64,000 bases of DNA from Pedobacter ginsenosidimutans. Its GTDB lineage: Bacteria; Bacteroidota; Bacteroidia; Sphingobacteriales; Sphingobacteriaceae. The notes beneath the pieces are model-generated. The model made no database searches. It saw only the letters and a program-made list of their open reading frames with translations, and was not told the origin of the DNA. The stretch is taken from contig NZ_LMZQ01000003.1 of assembly GCF_001442625.1 (NCBI RefSeq), positions 310,001 through 374,000 on the forward strand. The letters run 5' to 3'. Numbering within the stretch: position 1 is the first letter of the stretch; every line of letters starts with the position of its first letter. The position numbers were made by a program, and so were the translations under genes. Positions 1 through 8,397 of this stretch are shown piece after piece.

Positions 1-2
1 AT

Positions 3-746
3 ACCGATTTAAGCAAAGAAGTTGATAGTGTTTTTCCAAACTTAAAAGTGCAGGAAGAAGGATTAAGCGAGACTTTTAAATACATTAAATACTATTACCC
101 GAAAGCGAAGATTCCAAAATTTATCTCTTTTGCTTCAGGTTTTGCTTACCAAATGCCAGTAGGCGATAACTATTTGGGTATTGGTTTGGATATGTTTTTG
201 GGCAAAGACAGCAAATTTTATAAGGCCATTGTGCAAAGTGTGCCCTTATACCTATCGAGAAGGTTTACACCTGAATATATAGTGCCCCGTGTAGCCGAAA
301 CATACGCCCACGAAGAACTTTTTGCAGAGCCTGACGACAATAGAACCCTGTTGTCTAAAATGATCTTCCAGGGAAAGGTTTTATATTTCTTAGATCAGGT
401 TTTGCCTGAAAACTTAAGCGATTCTACCAAAATTGGATATACCAAACAACAAATAGACTGGGCACAAAATTTCGAAGGCGATATTTGGGCATATTTTTTG
501 GAGAACAATTACCTGTATGAAACCGACTATCAAAAAATCCAGGTGTTTTTATCCGAAGGGCCTTTTACACCGGGTTTAGGTGAAAATAGAGATTCGGCAC
601 CAAAATTGGGTGTATGGATGGGTTGGCAAATTGTAAGAAAATATATGAAAGAACACCCTGATGTTACTTTACAAAAATTAATGGCAGATAACGATGCACA
701 GAGAATTTTAAATCAATCGAAGTATAAACCGAAACAACAGAGATAG
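3..746 (+). CDS. gldB: Gliding motility lipoprotein GldB, C-terminal part
   Basis: The reading frame is open from the left edge, so the N-terminus and lipoprotein signal lie outside the window. A GTG at 48 is only an internal codon. About 247 residues remain. They contain the family pattern of a short acidic start ending in VFP, then YIKYYYP, a Met/Gly-rich segment around LGIGLDMFLG, and AETYAHEELF followed by MIFQGKVLYFLDQ. GldB is a lipoprotein needed for gliding and type IX secretion in Flavobacterium. In relatives that do not glide its role is less clear. The next gene starts 122 bases downstream with no obvious terminator between them. Family assignment is by recognised sequence pattern. 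Confidence 0.85.
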   Translation, partial: TDLSKEVDSVFPNLKVQEEGLSETFKYIKYYYPKAKIPKFISFASGFAYQMPVGDNYLGIGLDMFLGKDSKFYKAIVQSVPLYLSRRFTPEYIVPRVAETYAHEELFAEPDDNRTLLSKMIFQGKVLYFLDQVLPENLSDSTKIGYTKQQIDWAQNFEGDIWAYFLENNYLYETDYQKIQVFLSEGPFTPGLGENRDSAPKLGVWMGWQIVRKYMKEHPDVTLQKLMADNDAQRILNQSKYKPKQQR

Positions 747-868
747 TTTATCAGTTTGCGGTTTTTAGTTATCAGTTAAGTTCGCAGGCAAAACAATTTA
801 ACAATACAACAATTAAGCAATAAAATCGATCAGTTGAAATTTTAAAGTAATCATCCCAAACTAAATCT

Positions 869-1639
869 ATGAAAGTTGGCATTGTATTATCAGGCGGAGG
901 TATTAGGGGAATAGCACATTTAGGCGTTTTAAAAGCCTTTAGCAATTTGGGCATTACCTTTAGCCACATTAGCGGAACAAGTGCAGGAGCAATAGCCGGA
1001 GCCTTTTTTGCCGCTGGCATAGATCCGGAAGAAGGCTTAAATATTTTTCTTAAAACGAAACTGTGGCGCTTCGTACGCCCTGCAGTGGGTTCTCTGGGTT
1101 TAATCAATATCGAAAACACTTCTCTGATTTTAAAGGAATATTTTCCGGAAGATTCAATTGAGAAGCTAAAAATACCTTTAACCATTGCTGCTGTAAATTT
1201 TAGCGAAGGCCGATTGGTTTATTTTACAAAAGGACCGCTTATTAGGGCTATTCATGCCTCTAGCTGCATACCTGGTATTTTTAAACCCATTATGATTGAT
1301 GGCCAGATGTATGTGGATGGTGGCATTTTAAACAATTTCCCGGTCGAACCTTTAATGGATGACTGCGATTTCATTATAGGCTCGTCTTGTAATCACCTTA
1401 AACCAGTTGATAAAATTACTGGTATTACCAACTTAATGGGGCGTGCTGGTATAATGTCTATTAACCATGATATGGAAAGAAAAGCAAAATTCTGTAATGT
1501 ATTAATCGAGCCAAAAGGTTTAGGGGCTATTAGTACATTCGACATGAAACGTGCAGAAGATATTTATTGGCTGGCACACGAAGAAGCCTTGATTACGATT
1601 AAAAACAGCCCAACAATTTCTGAATTAATTACAAAATAA
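869..1639 (+). CDS. Patatin-like phospholipase (RssA type)
   Basis: The 256-residue protein has all the patatin hallmarks: an oxyanion-hole glycine loop SGGGIRG at residues 8-14, the nucleophile elbow GTSAG with Ser38, and the catalytic-dyad aspartate in DGG at 150-152. It has no signal peptide, so it should act in the cytoplasm or at the inner face of the membrane as a serine acyl hydrolase on phospholipids or other acyl esters. Its length fits the short bacterial RssA/YchK group rather than the toxin ExoU. The start ATG is followed at once by the conserved VGIVLSGGG strand. It stands between gldB and the astacin gene as a single cistron. The substrate is unknown. Confidence 0.9.
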   Translation: MKVGIVLSGGGIRGIAHLGVLKAFSNLGITFSHISGTSAGAIAGAFFAAGIDPEEGLNIFLKTKLWRFVRPAVGSLGLINIENTSLILKEYFPEDSIEKLKIPLTIAAVNFSEGRLVYFTKGPLIRAIHASSCIPGIFKPIMIDGQMYVDGGILNNFPVEPLMDDCDFIIGSSCNHLKPVDKITGITNLMGRAGIMSINHDMERKAKFCNVLIEPKGLGAISTFDMKRAEDIYWLAHEEALITIKNSPTISELITK

Positions 1640-1958
1640 CAACTGGGCTTGACTTGCCCATTTCTCACCGAACGTAATATTTAAACTACAATAAAATAGT
1701 TTATGTTAAACAAATAAATGAGTGTAAAAAATACACTTATGCAATAAAAATATTACAATTCTCTTGGTGTTGATATAATATTATTTTACTTTAGGATTAT
1801 ACTTTGCAAATGCAGAGGTAATTAAACCTAAATGTCTATCTATGTTTTTCAACCTGATTATTCTTTTTCAAAGAAGAAGAATTCCTGTTTTTACGATCTT
1901 CTAACTTGATTCCCAAGTCAAATACAGATCATTAATTTTTACCTAAAAAAACCTAAAC
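1640..1958. other. Intergenic region before the astacin gene
   Basis: This 319-base AT-rich stretch separates the patatin and astacin genes. No ORF of note, tRNA or strong hairpin is visible. A TATACTTTGC string near 1798 resembles the Bacteroidetes -7 box but has one extra base compared with TAnnTTTG, so I do not call a promoter there. The length suggests a long leader or a regulated promoter for the protease gene. Confidence 0.4.
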
Positions 1959-2753
1959 ATGAAATTCTTAAAATTAAATAAAACCCTATTAACGGCCCTG
2001 GCGCTAACCACAGTATTATTCGCATGTAAAAAAGAAAGACCAACTGAAACGGCAGATTTAGAAAAACCAGAAATATCAGCTGTTAATCCGCTTGGTAATA
2101 TCCAGATCTGTACAGAAAGATCTTTAGATGGAACTACCCCAAGAGGTGCCGTTCTAAAGTCAACAAAATGGACTCCGGGAACTACAATTAAAGTAAGTTT
2201 AAACGGAAGTACCGCAGCCATCAGAGCTAAAGTAATCCAATATGCGAAAGCATGGGAACAATATGCCAACATCAAATTCAACTTTGTAACAAACGATAAT
2301 ACAGCCAAAATCAGGGTAAGTTTTGTAAGTGGAGATGGATCTTGGTCGTACATAGGAAAATCAACGCCTAGCACCGGTGCGACTATGAACTATGGCTGGT
2401 TAACTGCAACTACAGCAGATTCTGAATATAGCCGCGTGGTAATCCACGAATTCGGTCATGCATTAGGATTAATCCATGAGCACCAACATCCATTAGTGGC
2501 TATTCCTTGGGATAAACCTGCTGTTTATGCCTATTATGCTGCTGCACCAAATTACTGGAGCCAGGCAGATGTAGACAATAACTTATTTGCAAAATACAGT
2601 ACTACCCAAACCAATTATAGCGCTTATGATAAATATTCGATCATGCACTATTCGGTTCCAAACGAATTAACCATTGGTGATTTCGAGGTGGGATGGAATA
2701 CGGTATTATCACCTACTGACAAATCATTTATCGCTTCAGTATATCCATTTTAG
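1959..2753 (+). CDS. Astacin-family (M12A) zinc metalloprotease, lipoprotein
   Basis: The 264-residue protein starts with a lipoprotein signal whose lipobox VLFAC puts the acylated cysteine at residue 23. The zinc site is complete: H163-E164-F-G-H167-A-L-G-L-I-H173-E, matching HExxHxxGxxHE of the metzincins, and a Met-turn SIMHY sits at 227-231 as in astacins. A tyrosine two residues after the Met matches the fifth zinc ligand of astacins. Most likely it is a surface or periplasmic protease for peptides or host/environmental proteins. No propeptide Asp or Cys switch is obvious. A strong terminator follows directly, so it is probably transcribed alone. Confidence 0.9.
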   Translation: MKFLKLNKTLLTALALTTVLFACKKERPTETADLEKPEISAVNPLGNIQICTERSLDGTTPRGAVLKSTKWTPGTTIKVSLNGSTAAIRAKVIQYAKAWEQYANIKFNFVTNDNTAKIRVSFVSGDGSWSYIGKSTPSTGATMNYGWLTATTADSEYSRVVIHEFGHALGLIHEHQHPLVAIPWDKPAVYAYYAAAPNYWSQADVDNNLFAKYSTTQTNYSAYDKYSIMHYSVPNELTIGDFEVGWNTVLSPTDKSFIASVYPF

Positions 2754-2765
2754 AAAATAAATTAT

Positions 2766-2799
2766 TACACATAGTGGTTTTAAATAACCACTATGTGTA
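2766..2799 (+). terminator. Rho-independent terminator after the astacin gene
   Basis: A perfect 14-bp inverted repeat (2766-2779 and 2786-2799, arm ACACATAGTGGTT plus flanking T/A) with a 6-base loop lies 12 bases after the protease stop and is followed by a T-rich stretch. Its right arm would lie inside the longest reading frame of the next gene. This is a good reason to reject the upstream GTG at 2774 and start that gene at 2828. Confidence 0.8.
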
Positions 2800-2827
2800 T
2801 TTTGCTGTTAATAAAATAAAAACAGAT

Positions 2828-3745
2828 ATGCTGATCGCTTTGCGGATTTCCTTTATCAAACCATTTTTAGCCTGCTTAACACTCTTTTTATTCTACCAAA
2901 CTGTATCTGCACAAGATAATCTCCATAAATGGGAGGTAAAGCCTTATGCAGGTATTCAACAATCAAGATTTGATTGGTCTATTGCAGGTAATGCAGCCGG
3001 AACCAGCCCGAATGTATTATCAGAACTCATCTGGAAAAACCTTAAAGGGCCTAGTTTTGGCTTAGATATTAAATATAATATTACCGAGCGACTTAGTATT
3101 AAAGCCGCTAACCAATACAGCAGCATAACCCGGGGCGAGGCAGAGGATACCGATTATGCAGAAGATAACCGGCAAAGTGCCTTTTATTTCGATCTCCTCA
3201 ACGCAAATAAAGGTTATTTATACGATGCCAATTTACAGCTCAGTTACCAACTGCTAAAATTTGGCGATTTTAACATCAATCCAATTGTTGGACTTTCGTA
3301 TAATCAACAAAAATTCCATCTGTTAGAAAGTGCAAATAACCCTGATAGCAAAGGCTTAAACTCTACGTACGTAGCAAGATATAAAGGATTCGATTTTGGC
3401 GCAGAGCTTGTTCTTAAAATGCAGAAATTCAGTCTAGGCGCTACAGTTTTAGGCGGTTTTTATACTTATTCGGCAAAAGCCAACTGGAATTTAATTCCTG
3501 ATTTTGCAAAACCCGTAAGCTTTACACATAAGGCAAATTCCTTTTCGTTAAGTGGCGATATCAATCTCGCAGTACCATTGAACAAAAGTTTACGGGTAGA
3601 AGTTGACTATAAGATCAATAATATCAACACTTACTCTGGTGTAGATAAAGCCTATTTTAATAGTCGATCAACAGAGGAAACTCAATTTAATGGCGCAAGT
3701 TTCAGAAAAAATGCTCTATTGCTGGGTTTAAATTTTAGCTTTTAA
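2828..3745 (+). CDS. Outer-membrane beta-barrel protein (porin-like), unknown role
   Basis: I start this gene at ATG 2828 because a signal peptide ending in TVSAQ begins there and a terminator occupies the upstream extension. The mature part (about 280 residues) is a series of alternating polar/hydrophobic strands with turns, such as YAGIQQSRFDW, LSIKAANQYSSI and LSYQLLKFGDFNI. It ends in an aromatic C-terminal strand LLLGLNFSF, which is typical of outer-membrane barrels recognised by BAM. No specific family or ligand is recognisable. It resembles the general outer membrane beta-barrel group of Bacteroidetes. A repeat element fills the gap to the convergent comB gene. Confidence 0.65.
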   Translation: MLIALRISFIKPFLACLTLFLFYQTVSAQDNLHKWEVKPYAGIQQSRFDWSIAGNAAGTSPNVLSELIWKNLKGPSFGLDIKYNITERLSIKAANQYSSITRGEAEDTDYAEDNRQSAFYFDLLNANKGYLYDANLQLSYQLLKFGDFNINPIVGLSYNQQKFHLLESANNPDSKGLNSTYVARYKGFDFGAELVLKMQKFSLGATVLGGFYTYSAKANWNLIPDFAKPVSFTHKANSFSLSGDINLAVPLNKSLRVEVDYKINNINTYSGVDKAYFNSRSTEETQFNGASFRKNALLLGLNFSF

Positions 3746-3764
3746 TTTTTTAAGGCTACGGTAC

Positions 3765-3879
3765 ATCGTCCTCGTTTGTAACGAGGATGGAGGAAAATGA
3801 CGATTTATCGTCAATAAGAGATTATTGCAACACATTAGAAATGTCGTTCTCACTAATCTTCGTTATAAACGAGGACTAT
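3765..3879. repeat. Paired REP-like hairpins (BIME-like element)
   Basis: Two hairpins face each other. The left one has TCCTCGTT-TGT-AACGAGGA (3769-3787). The right one has CTTCGTT-ATA-AACGAGG (about 3858-3874). The outer halves GTCCTCGTTT (3768-3777) and AAACGAGGAC (3867-3876) form a perfect 10-bp inverted pair. A third small hairpin, TGACGAT-TTATCGTCA, lies between them. The unit sits exactly between two convergent genes and ends a few bases from the comB stop. It looks like the palindromic units mobilised by REP-associated tyrosine transposases, but no such transposase is in this window. Confidence 0.65.
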
Positions 3880-3880
3880 A

Positions 3881-4600
3881 TTATAGGTTTTTTAAAGCCA
3901 CCAAGCGCTCCCCTTCTAATACCGGAATTGTTTTGCAAAGATTTAACTGCAAACAGAAAACAACATCTTCTTCTATATTCAACTGAGCCAAACGATGGCT
4001 ATGTGATGATTTGTGAAGATATTTTCTTAGATCTGCCTTAGCTAAGGCATACAAATCTTCTGCCGCCACGCTAGAATCATCAAAATGTTCGAAATTTTGA
4101 CGGAGATTATTTACTACGGCACCTGCAAAAAGGGTGTCTTCTAAATTAAACTGATCTTTCCAACCCGCGCAGAGCAAAAGCACATTTTTATCCTGGTTTT
4201 TCAAATAGCTGCAAAGTGAATCTAGGTTCAGAAAAGATCCAATTACAACCTGATAGGCTCTTTTCTGTGCCAAATGTAAGGCCTTGGTTCCATTGGTAGT
4301 AGTTAAAACGACCGTTTTTCCGTTTACTTTTTCATGGGTATAAGAGAATGGCGAGTTACCGAAATCATAGCCTGCAACTACCTCTCCATTTCGTTCTGCC
4401 GCCAATAAAAATCCGCTATCACGATAGTTTAAACAATCTTCTACCTGAGCTACGGGAATAATCGCTTCAGCACCATTGTCTATACCGTAAGTAATAGATG
4501 ATGTGGCTCTTAAAATATCGATCACGACTACAATACTCTGTTCTATATCGTACAAGTCGATCAGGGCCGGAGTTAAACAAACTTCTATTTTTTTTGACAT
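3881..4600 (-). CDS. comB: 2-phosphosulfolactate phosphatase (ComB family)
   Basis: The family is recognised from IEVCLTPAL at the N-terminus, VVVIDILRATSSI, the AAERNGE loop, FGNSP, and VVLTTTNGTKAL. The length of about 239 residues is normal for ComB. The ATG at 4600 is chosen because MSKKIEVCLTP is the usual N-terminus. The longer frame to 4636 runs through an inverted repeat. ComB hydrolyses 2-phospho-3-sulfolactate to 3-sulfolactate, the second step of the phosphoenolpyruvate route to coenzyme M or sulfolactate. No comA or comC is nearby, so the physiological substrate here is open. It lies 74 bases after gcvT on the same strand. Confidence 0.85.
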   Translation of the reverse strand: MSKKIEVCLTPALIDLYDIEQSIVVVIDILRATSSITYGIDNGAEAIIPVAQVEDCLNYRDSGFLLAAERNGEVVAGYDFGNSPFSYTHEKVNGKTVVLTTTNGTKALHLAQKRAYQVVIGSFLNLDSLCSYLKNQDKNVLLLCAGWKDQFNLEDTLFAGAVVNNLRQNFEHFDDSSVAAEDLYALAKADLRKYLHKSSHSHRLAQLNIEEDVVFCLQLNLCKTIPVLEGERLVALKNL

Positions 4601-4621
4601 ATGTTGAGTATCGAGTACTAG

Positions 4622-4663
4622 AGTATCAAGTATCAAGACAAATCCATCTCGATACTTGATACT
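4622..4663. repeat. 13-bp inverted repeat between gcvT and comB
   Basis: The arms AGTATCAAGTATC (4622-4634) and GATACTTGATACT (4651-4663) are perfectly complementary with a 16-base spacer. The element contains tandem copies of the heptamer-like TATCAAG. It fills almost all of the gcvT-comB gap and could stop or stabilise the gcvT transcript. No long T-run follows on either strand, so I call it a repeat rather than a terminator. Confidence 0.6.
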
Positions 4664-4674
4664 TAATACTTTAT

Positions 4675-5754
4675 CTATTTATAAAAAGGAAACTTAACCA
4701 CTTTAGCTTTAATTGGCGTATTGCGGATTAAAATAAAAACTTCAGTTCCTTCTTTAGTGAAATCTTTTGCAATGTAGCCCATACCTATTGCTTTTTGCAA
4801 AGAAGGTGCCTGTGTACCAGAAGTTACTTTACCGATAATATTTCCTTCGGCATCAGCAATTTCATAATCATGGCGAGGAATACCACGATCGATCATTTCG
4901 AAACCAACCAATTTTTTTTGAATACCGGCTTCTTTTTGCGCCAATAATGCCTCTGAATTGGTAAAAGATTTAGAAAATTTAGTAATCCAACCTAAACCGG
5001 CCTCAATTGGCGAAGTCGTATCATCAATATCATTTCCGTATAAACAAAAACCCATTTCTAAACGCAAAGTATCGCGGGCACCTAAGCCAATTGGCTGAAT
5101 GTTGTACGGCGCACCTGCTTTAAAAATAGCATCCCAAATTTGATCGGCATATTGGTTTTCGAAATAAATTTCGAAACCACCAGCGCCGGTATAACCTGTT
5201 GCAGAAATAACTACATTATCAACACCAGCGAAGGTACCTTTAACGAAAGTATAATATTCCATTGATGCCAAATCAACATCAGTTAATGTTTGTAAAGCAT
5301 CTGCTGCTTTTGGCCCTTGAATGGCTAAAAGAGAGGTTTGATCCGAAATATTGTGCATTTCCACACCTTTCGAATTGAATTGTTGAATCCAGTTCCAATC
5401 TTTTTCGATGTTAGAAGCGTTTACTACCAACATATATGTTTTATCATCTATTTTGTAAACCAAAAGATCATCTACAATACCACCGTCTTGGTTTGGCAAA
5501 CAAGAGTACTGAACTTTTCCATCGTATAATTTAGATGCATCGTTACTGGTTACACGTTGAATAAGATCCAATGCGTTTTCACCTTTCAGAATAAATTCGC
5601 CCATATGGCTTACATCAAAAACACCCACGCCGTTACGAACAGTTGCATGTTCTGCATTAATACCTTCGTAAGTAACAGGCATATTGTAACCTGCAAATGG
5701 AACCATTTTAGCGCCTAAAGCGATGTGTTTTTCTGTTAATGCGGTGTTTTTCAT
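4675..5754 (-). CDS. gcvT: Aminomethyltransferase, glycine cleavage T protein
   Basis: The 359 residues match GcvT over full length. The N-terminus has [18 protein letters not shown] and [10 protein letters not shown]. Central motifs include [18 protein letters not shown] and [12 protein letters not shown], with [20 protein letters not shown] and a C-terminal barrel containing [12 protein letters not shown] and IGMGY. It transfers the methylene group from the aminomethyl-lipoyl H protein to tetrahydrofolate and releases ammonia. GcvH and GcvP are not in the window, so the system is scattered. A -7 box TACTTTTG lies about 90 bases upstream. Confidence 0.97.
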   Translation of the reverse strand: MKNTALTEKHIALGAKMVPFAGYNMPVTYEGINAEHATVRNGVGVFDVSHMGEFILKGENALDLIQRVTSNDASKLYDGKVQYSCLPNQDGGIVDDLLVYKIDDKTYMLVVNASNIEKDWNWIQQFNSKGVEMHNISDQTSLLAIQGPKAADALQTLTDVDLASMEYYTFVKGTFAGVDNVVISATGYTGAGGFEIYFENQYADQIWDAIFKAGAPYNIQPIGLGARDTLRLEMGFCLYGNDIDDTTSPIEAGLGWITKFSKSFTNSEALLAQKEAGIQKKLVGFEMIDRGIPRHDYEIADAEGNIIGKVTSGTQAPSLQKAIGMGYIAKDFTKEGTEVFILIRNTPIKAKVVKFPFYK

Positions 5755-6059
5755 CCGTAAATTTTATTTTTTATGATAATGAAGCCAGTATAGCTGATAT
5801 TCTATGAATTATGACGGCTTTATTCGTTATTCTTCTTGGGGTGCAAAAGTACTAAGAAAAAGACAAAATTTTGAGGTTAATTTAAGGAGTTTTTAGATGA
5901 TTTTTCTATTCATCCTTCATGCTAAACTTGTTTCAGCATCTATTAAAAGATCTGTCCTCAAATAACACAGCATCAACTAACTTTCATTAAAACTTAACAC
6001 TAATATCAAATAAATAGTTATAATTTACACACCAATCACTTGGATATAAATAAAAGCGT
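5755..6059. other. Divergent intergenic region gcvT / RraB-TPR gene
   Basis: This 305-base region holds the upstream regions of two divergent genes. On the minus strand a TACTTTTGCACC box (positions 5844-5851 for the core) is a good gcvT promoter candidate. A degraded palindrome ATGCTAAAC-TTG-TTTCAGCAT (5919-5939) belongs to the dispersed repeat group of this genome. I see no convincing promoter for the plus-strand gene. Confidence 0.4.
5844..5851 (-). promoter_or_regulatory. Candidate -7 box for gcvT
   Basis: On the minus strand the core TACTTTTG, extended to TACTTTTGCACC, fits the Bacteroidetes sigma-A -7 consensus TAnnTTTG. No clear -33 TTG lies at the usual 17-23 base spacing. The nearest TTG is only about 12 bases away, so the call rests on the -7 box alone. 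Confidence 0.4.
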
Positions 6060-6920
6060 ATGAAAAAAAGTAATAGTTATTTCACCTGGAAAAACTTTGC
6101 AGACAACTTCCAAAACGAAGTAACAGGAGCAAGGGATGTACACACAAATATGTTAAAAAGTGGAGTTAAGGAAAATAGTTATACTAAAATGGATTTTACC
6201 TTTATTTCTGACAAAAAGGAAAACCTTATCAATCTAGGTGATTTCATAAAATCGCATTACCCATACACCCTATCAGAAATAAACAGTTATGAAGGCTTAT
6301 CGGAAATTAGCGGAGAAACTAATGAAATCCCAATTACCTCAGAAAACCTTCTTTACTGGGTAATCGATATGTATAAAAGAGGTTACGAATTCGACGCTAA
6401 ACTTGATGCTTATGGTGGCTTGTACGACCCTAACGAGCAAAGTTTTCCTGATCTATCAAGCGAAAAAGAAAGCTTTTATTTCGACAAAGCGCTGGTATGT
6501 TATGAAAATGGTGATTTAAGCGGTTCGATTATCAATTGGTCGTTAACTTTAAATATAAACCCGAGGAAAGTTGATTCTCTTTACTCAAGAGCAATTGTAA
6601 AAAATGAATTATATAGATGGAAAGCTGCACTAGGAGATTACAATAGTGCAATCACAATAGCTCCAGATTTTACAGCCGCACTGCTTAATAGAGGAGGATT
6701 AAAGGATGAAAATGGAGATTATCAAGGTGCTATTGCTGATTATGAAAAAATCCTCTCTTTTGATCATACAGATTCAGAAGATAAACAAAGCGCTTATTAT
6801 AATCTCGGTAACACAATGCTTAACTTAAAAAATAAAGAGCTTGCTTGCCATAACTGGAATAAAGCACTAGAATTTAGCGCAGATTATGCTAAAGATAGAA
6901 TAAACAAACATTGTGTTTAA
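6060..6920 (+). CDS. RraB-like domain fused to TPR repeats
   Basis: This 286-residue cytoplasmic protein has two parts. Residues about 20-125 resemble the RraB (regulator of ribonuclease activity B) fold: a leading helix with NMLKSGV, a strand MDFTFISD, a glycine-free middle helix, GETNEIPITSENL, and the closing helix and loop MYKRGYEFDAKLDAYGG that parallels the LAEKFDVEYDGW end of RraB. From about residue 138 onward come at least three TPR helices pairs, for example KALVCYENGDLSGSIINWS, YSRAIVKNELYRWKAALGDY and RGGLKDENGDYQGAIADYE. RraB proteins inhibit RNase E in Proteobacteria; the role here is unknown. The RraB call is by eye and moderate, the TPR call firm. Confidence 0.6.
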   Translation: MKKSNSYFTWKNFADNFQNEVTGARDVHTNMLKSGVKENSYTKMDFTFISDKKENLINLGDFIKSHYPYTLSEINSYEGLSEISGETNEIPITSENLLYWVIDMYKRGYEFDAKLDAYGGLYDPNEQSFPDLSSEKESFYFDKALVCYENGDLSGSIINWSLTLNINPRKVDSLYSRAIVKNELYRWKAALGDYNSAITIAPDFTAALLNRGGLKDENGDYQGAIADYEKILSFDHTDSEDKQSAYYNLGNTMLNLKNKELACHNWNKALEFSADYAKDRINKHCV

Positions 6921-6937
6921 GCCGAAGACTCTTAGCG

Positions 6938-7183
6938 ATGAAAAGCAAAATCATATTTTTTATTTCCTTTGCTGGAATCTCTATTATTTTTAGATTTTTC
7001 TGTGGTGTTTATGTTCACGATGAGTTTGGGGATAAAGAGTTGTTCATCAAACATCGCCCTATATGGAAATTTTATTCTCCGATCGGTATGTCTGATATCA
7101 AATTTGAAGATTTATCCGCTGAAGAGAAAATTGAACAAAAATATTTTAATGAATTTGTAAGAGAAAGGGGTCTGAGCCGATAA
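6938..7183 (+). CDS. Small single-pass membrane protein, unknown
   Basis: I start at ATG 6938. The longer frame from 6911 uses a GTG inside the previous gene. The 81-residue product begins MKSKIIFFISFAGI, a single hydrophobic helix through about residue 20, followed by a charged soluble tail containing DEFGDKELFIKHRP and EEKIEQKYFNEF. It could be a membrane anchor or an uncleaved signal. It starts 17 bases after the RraB-TPR gene on the same strand, so the two are probably co-transcribed. I recognise no family. Confidence 0.55.
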   Translation: MKSKIIFFISFAGISIIFRFFCGVYVHDEFGDKELFIKHRPIWKFYSPIGMSDIKFEDLSAEEKIEQKYFNEFVRERGLSR

Positions 7184-7194
7184 GTTCATGACTA

Positions 7195-8397
7195 TTATAC
7201 ACTCACCAATTCTTCGTAAATCTTCAGCATTTTGCTAGAGATTAAATGCACGCCATGGTCGTTTTCGACTGTTTTGCGAGCGTTCTCTCCTATTTCCACC
7301 CAACGTTTAGGGTTAATGATACACTGTAAAATCGACCGGTAAAATTCATCTGCAGAATCGGCAATTAAAATATCATGGCCATGCCTGCAATTAATTCCCT
7401 CTGCAGCCGTAGTGGTAGCAATGATGCATTTTTTCATAGCCATACCTTCAATAATCTTTACCCGCATTCCCGTGCCAGAGATTAAAGGAACAATCATAAT
7501 TGCCTTAGAGTTCATAAATTCTACGGCATCAAAAACCTCACCCTCTACAATCAGATTTTCTGAATCGTATTCGAAGAAATGTTTCTGCATGTTTTTTCCT
7601 GCGATATAAAAACGAAGATCTTTATTCAGTTTTTCAATATCGGGCCAGATATCATCCAAAAACCATTCTAGTCCTTCCTGATTCGGTCGCCAGTCCATTG
7701 CACCTAAATGAAACAGTGTAGGAAAACTGGTTTTACTTTTATCTACTTTATATTTTTCCAAATCGATGGCAACCGGAAAAACCGACATCGGAATTTCGCA
7801 GCCGAACATTAATATACTTTGCCGATCGGGTTCGCTAATGGCAAAAATATGGTGGAAACGGTTAATCTGATCGGTTTCATATGCCTTGAGCCGCTGGGCT
7901 AAAAAAGCTAAATACTTGCGGCGGATGAGAAATTTTTCTGAATGAGAAAGACGTTCCCAAAGGGTAAATTCGATATTGTGTGCCCGATAGATGAGCTTGG
8001 CATTACTGTTTGCCTTAACTACATCCAGATAAGGAACAACAAAGAGACCTTCGAATTGGATGATATCAAACACGTTTTCGCGTAGCAGGTTTTCTAACTG
8101 CCGCGCAGCATCTTCGCTATAGTATCGGGAAACGTTGTACGATTCGTTAGTGAAAATATTAAAAAAAGCCGACCATACATTTACATCGGTATCTAAATCG
8201 TAGGTATGGTATTTAATCTGTTCAAAAATAGGATCGTAGATATCTTCGATATCGATTCTTCCTTTTGTGGGGTTGAGGCTAAACAAAGTAATATCTGCGC
8301 CAAGTTGCAGCAAGCCTTTTATGGTGTTATAAACCACAATGGGATAACCACTATTTGGCGGAAAGGGAACCCGCTTAGTAATCAACAGAATTTTCAC
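7195..8397 (-). CDS. Glycosyltransferase family 4 protein
   Basis: The 400-residue protein has a GT-B layout. The N-terminal acceptor domain starts KILLITKRVPFPPNSGYP. The linker has YRAHNIEFTLWERL. The C-terminal donor domain has FHLGAMDWRPNQEG, IVPLISGTGMRVKIIEGMAM and a late E-rich loop. It transfers an activated sugar to an unknown acceptor, probably for surface polysaccharide. It starts with GTG at 8397, because no in-frame ATG precedes the conserved N-terminus. A near-perfect dyad covers this start. It lies 22 bases after rnhB on the same strand and may be co-transcribed with it. Confidence 0.85.
   Translation of the reverse strand: MKILLITKRVPFPPNSGYPIVVYNTIKGLLQLGADITLFSLNPTKGRIDIEDIYDPIFEQIKYHTYDLDTDVNVWSAFFNIFTNESYNVSRYYSEDAARQLENLLRENVFDIIQFEGLFVVPYLDVVKANSNAKLIYRAHNIEFTLWERLSHSEKFLIRRKYLAFLAQRLKAYETDQINRFHHIFAISEPDRQSILMFGCEIPMSVFPVAIDLEKYKVDKSKTSFPTLFHLGAMDWRPNQEGLEWFLDDIWPDIEKLNKDLRFYIAGKNMQKHFFEYDSENLIVEGEVFDAVEFMNSKAIMIVPLISGTGMRVKIIEGMAMKKCIIATTTAAEGINCRHGHDILIADSADEFYRSILQCIINPKRWVEIGENARKTVENDHGVHLISSKMLKIYEELVSV

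Noticed and set aside
48..746. The GTG at 48 as the start of the first gene
   Set aside because: The frame is open from the window edge and the family pattern continues upstream, so the gene is truncated on the left.
1786..1815. A promoter for the astacin gene around TATACTTTGC
   Set aside because: The box has one extra base compared with TAnnTTTG and no -33 partner, and it lies about 150 bases from the start.
2774..2827. An upstream GTG start for the barrel gene
   Set aside because: It lies inside the terminator hairpin of the astacin gene, and the signal peptide begins at 2828.
3787..4041. An 84-codon frame between the barrel gene and comB
   Set aside because: It runs through the paired hairpin element and then opposite to the comB coding region.
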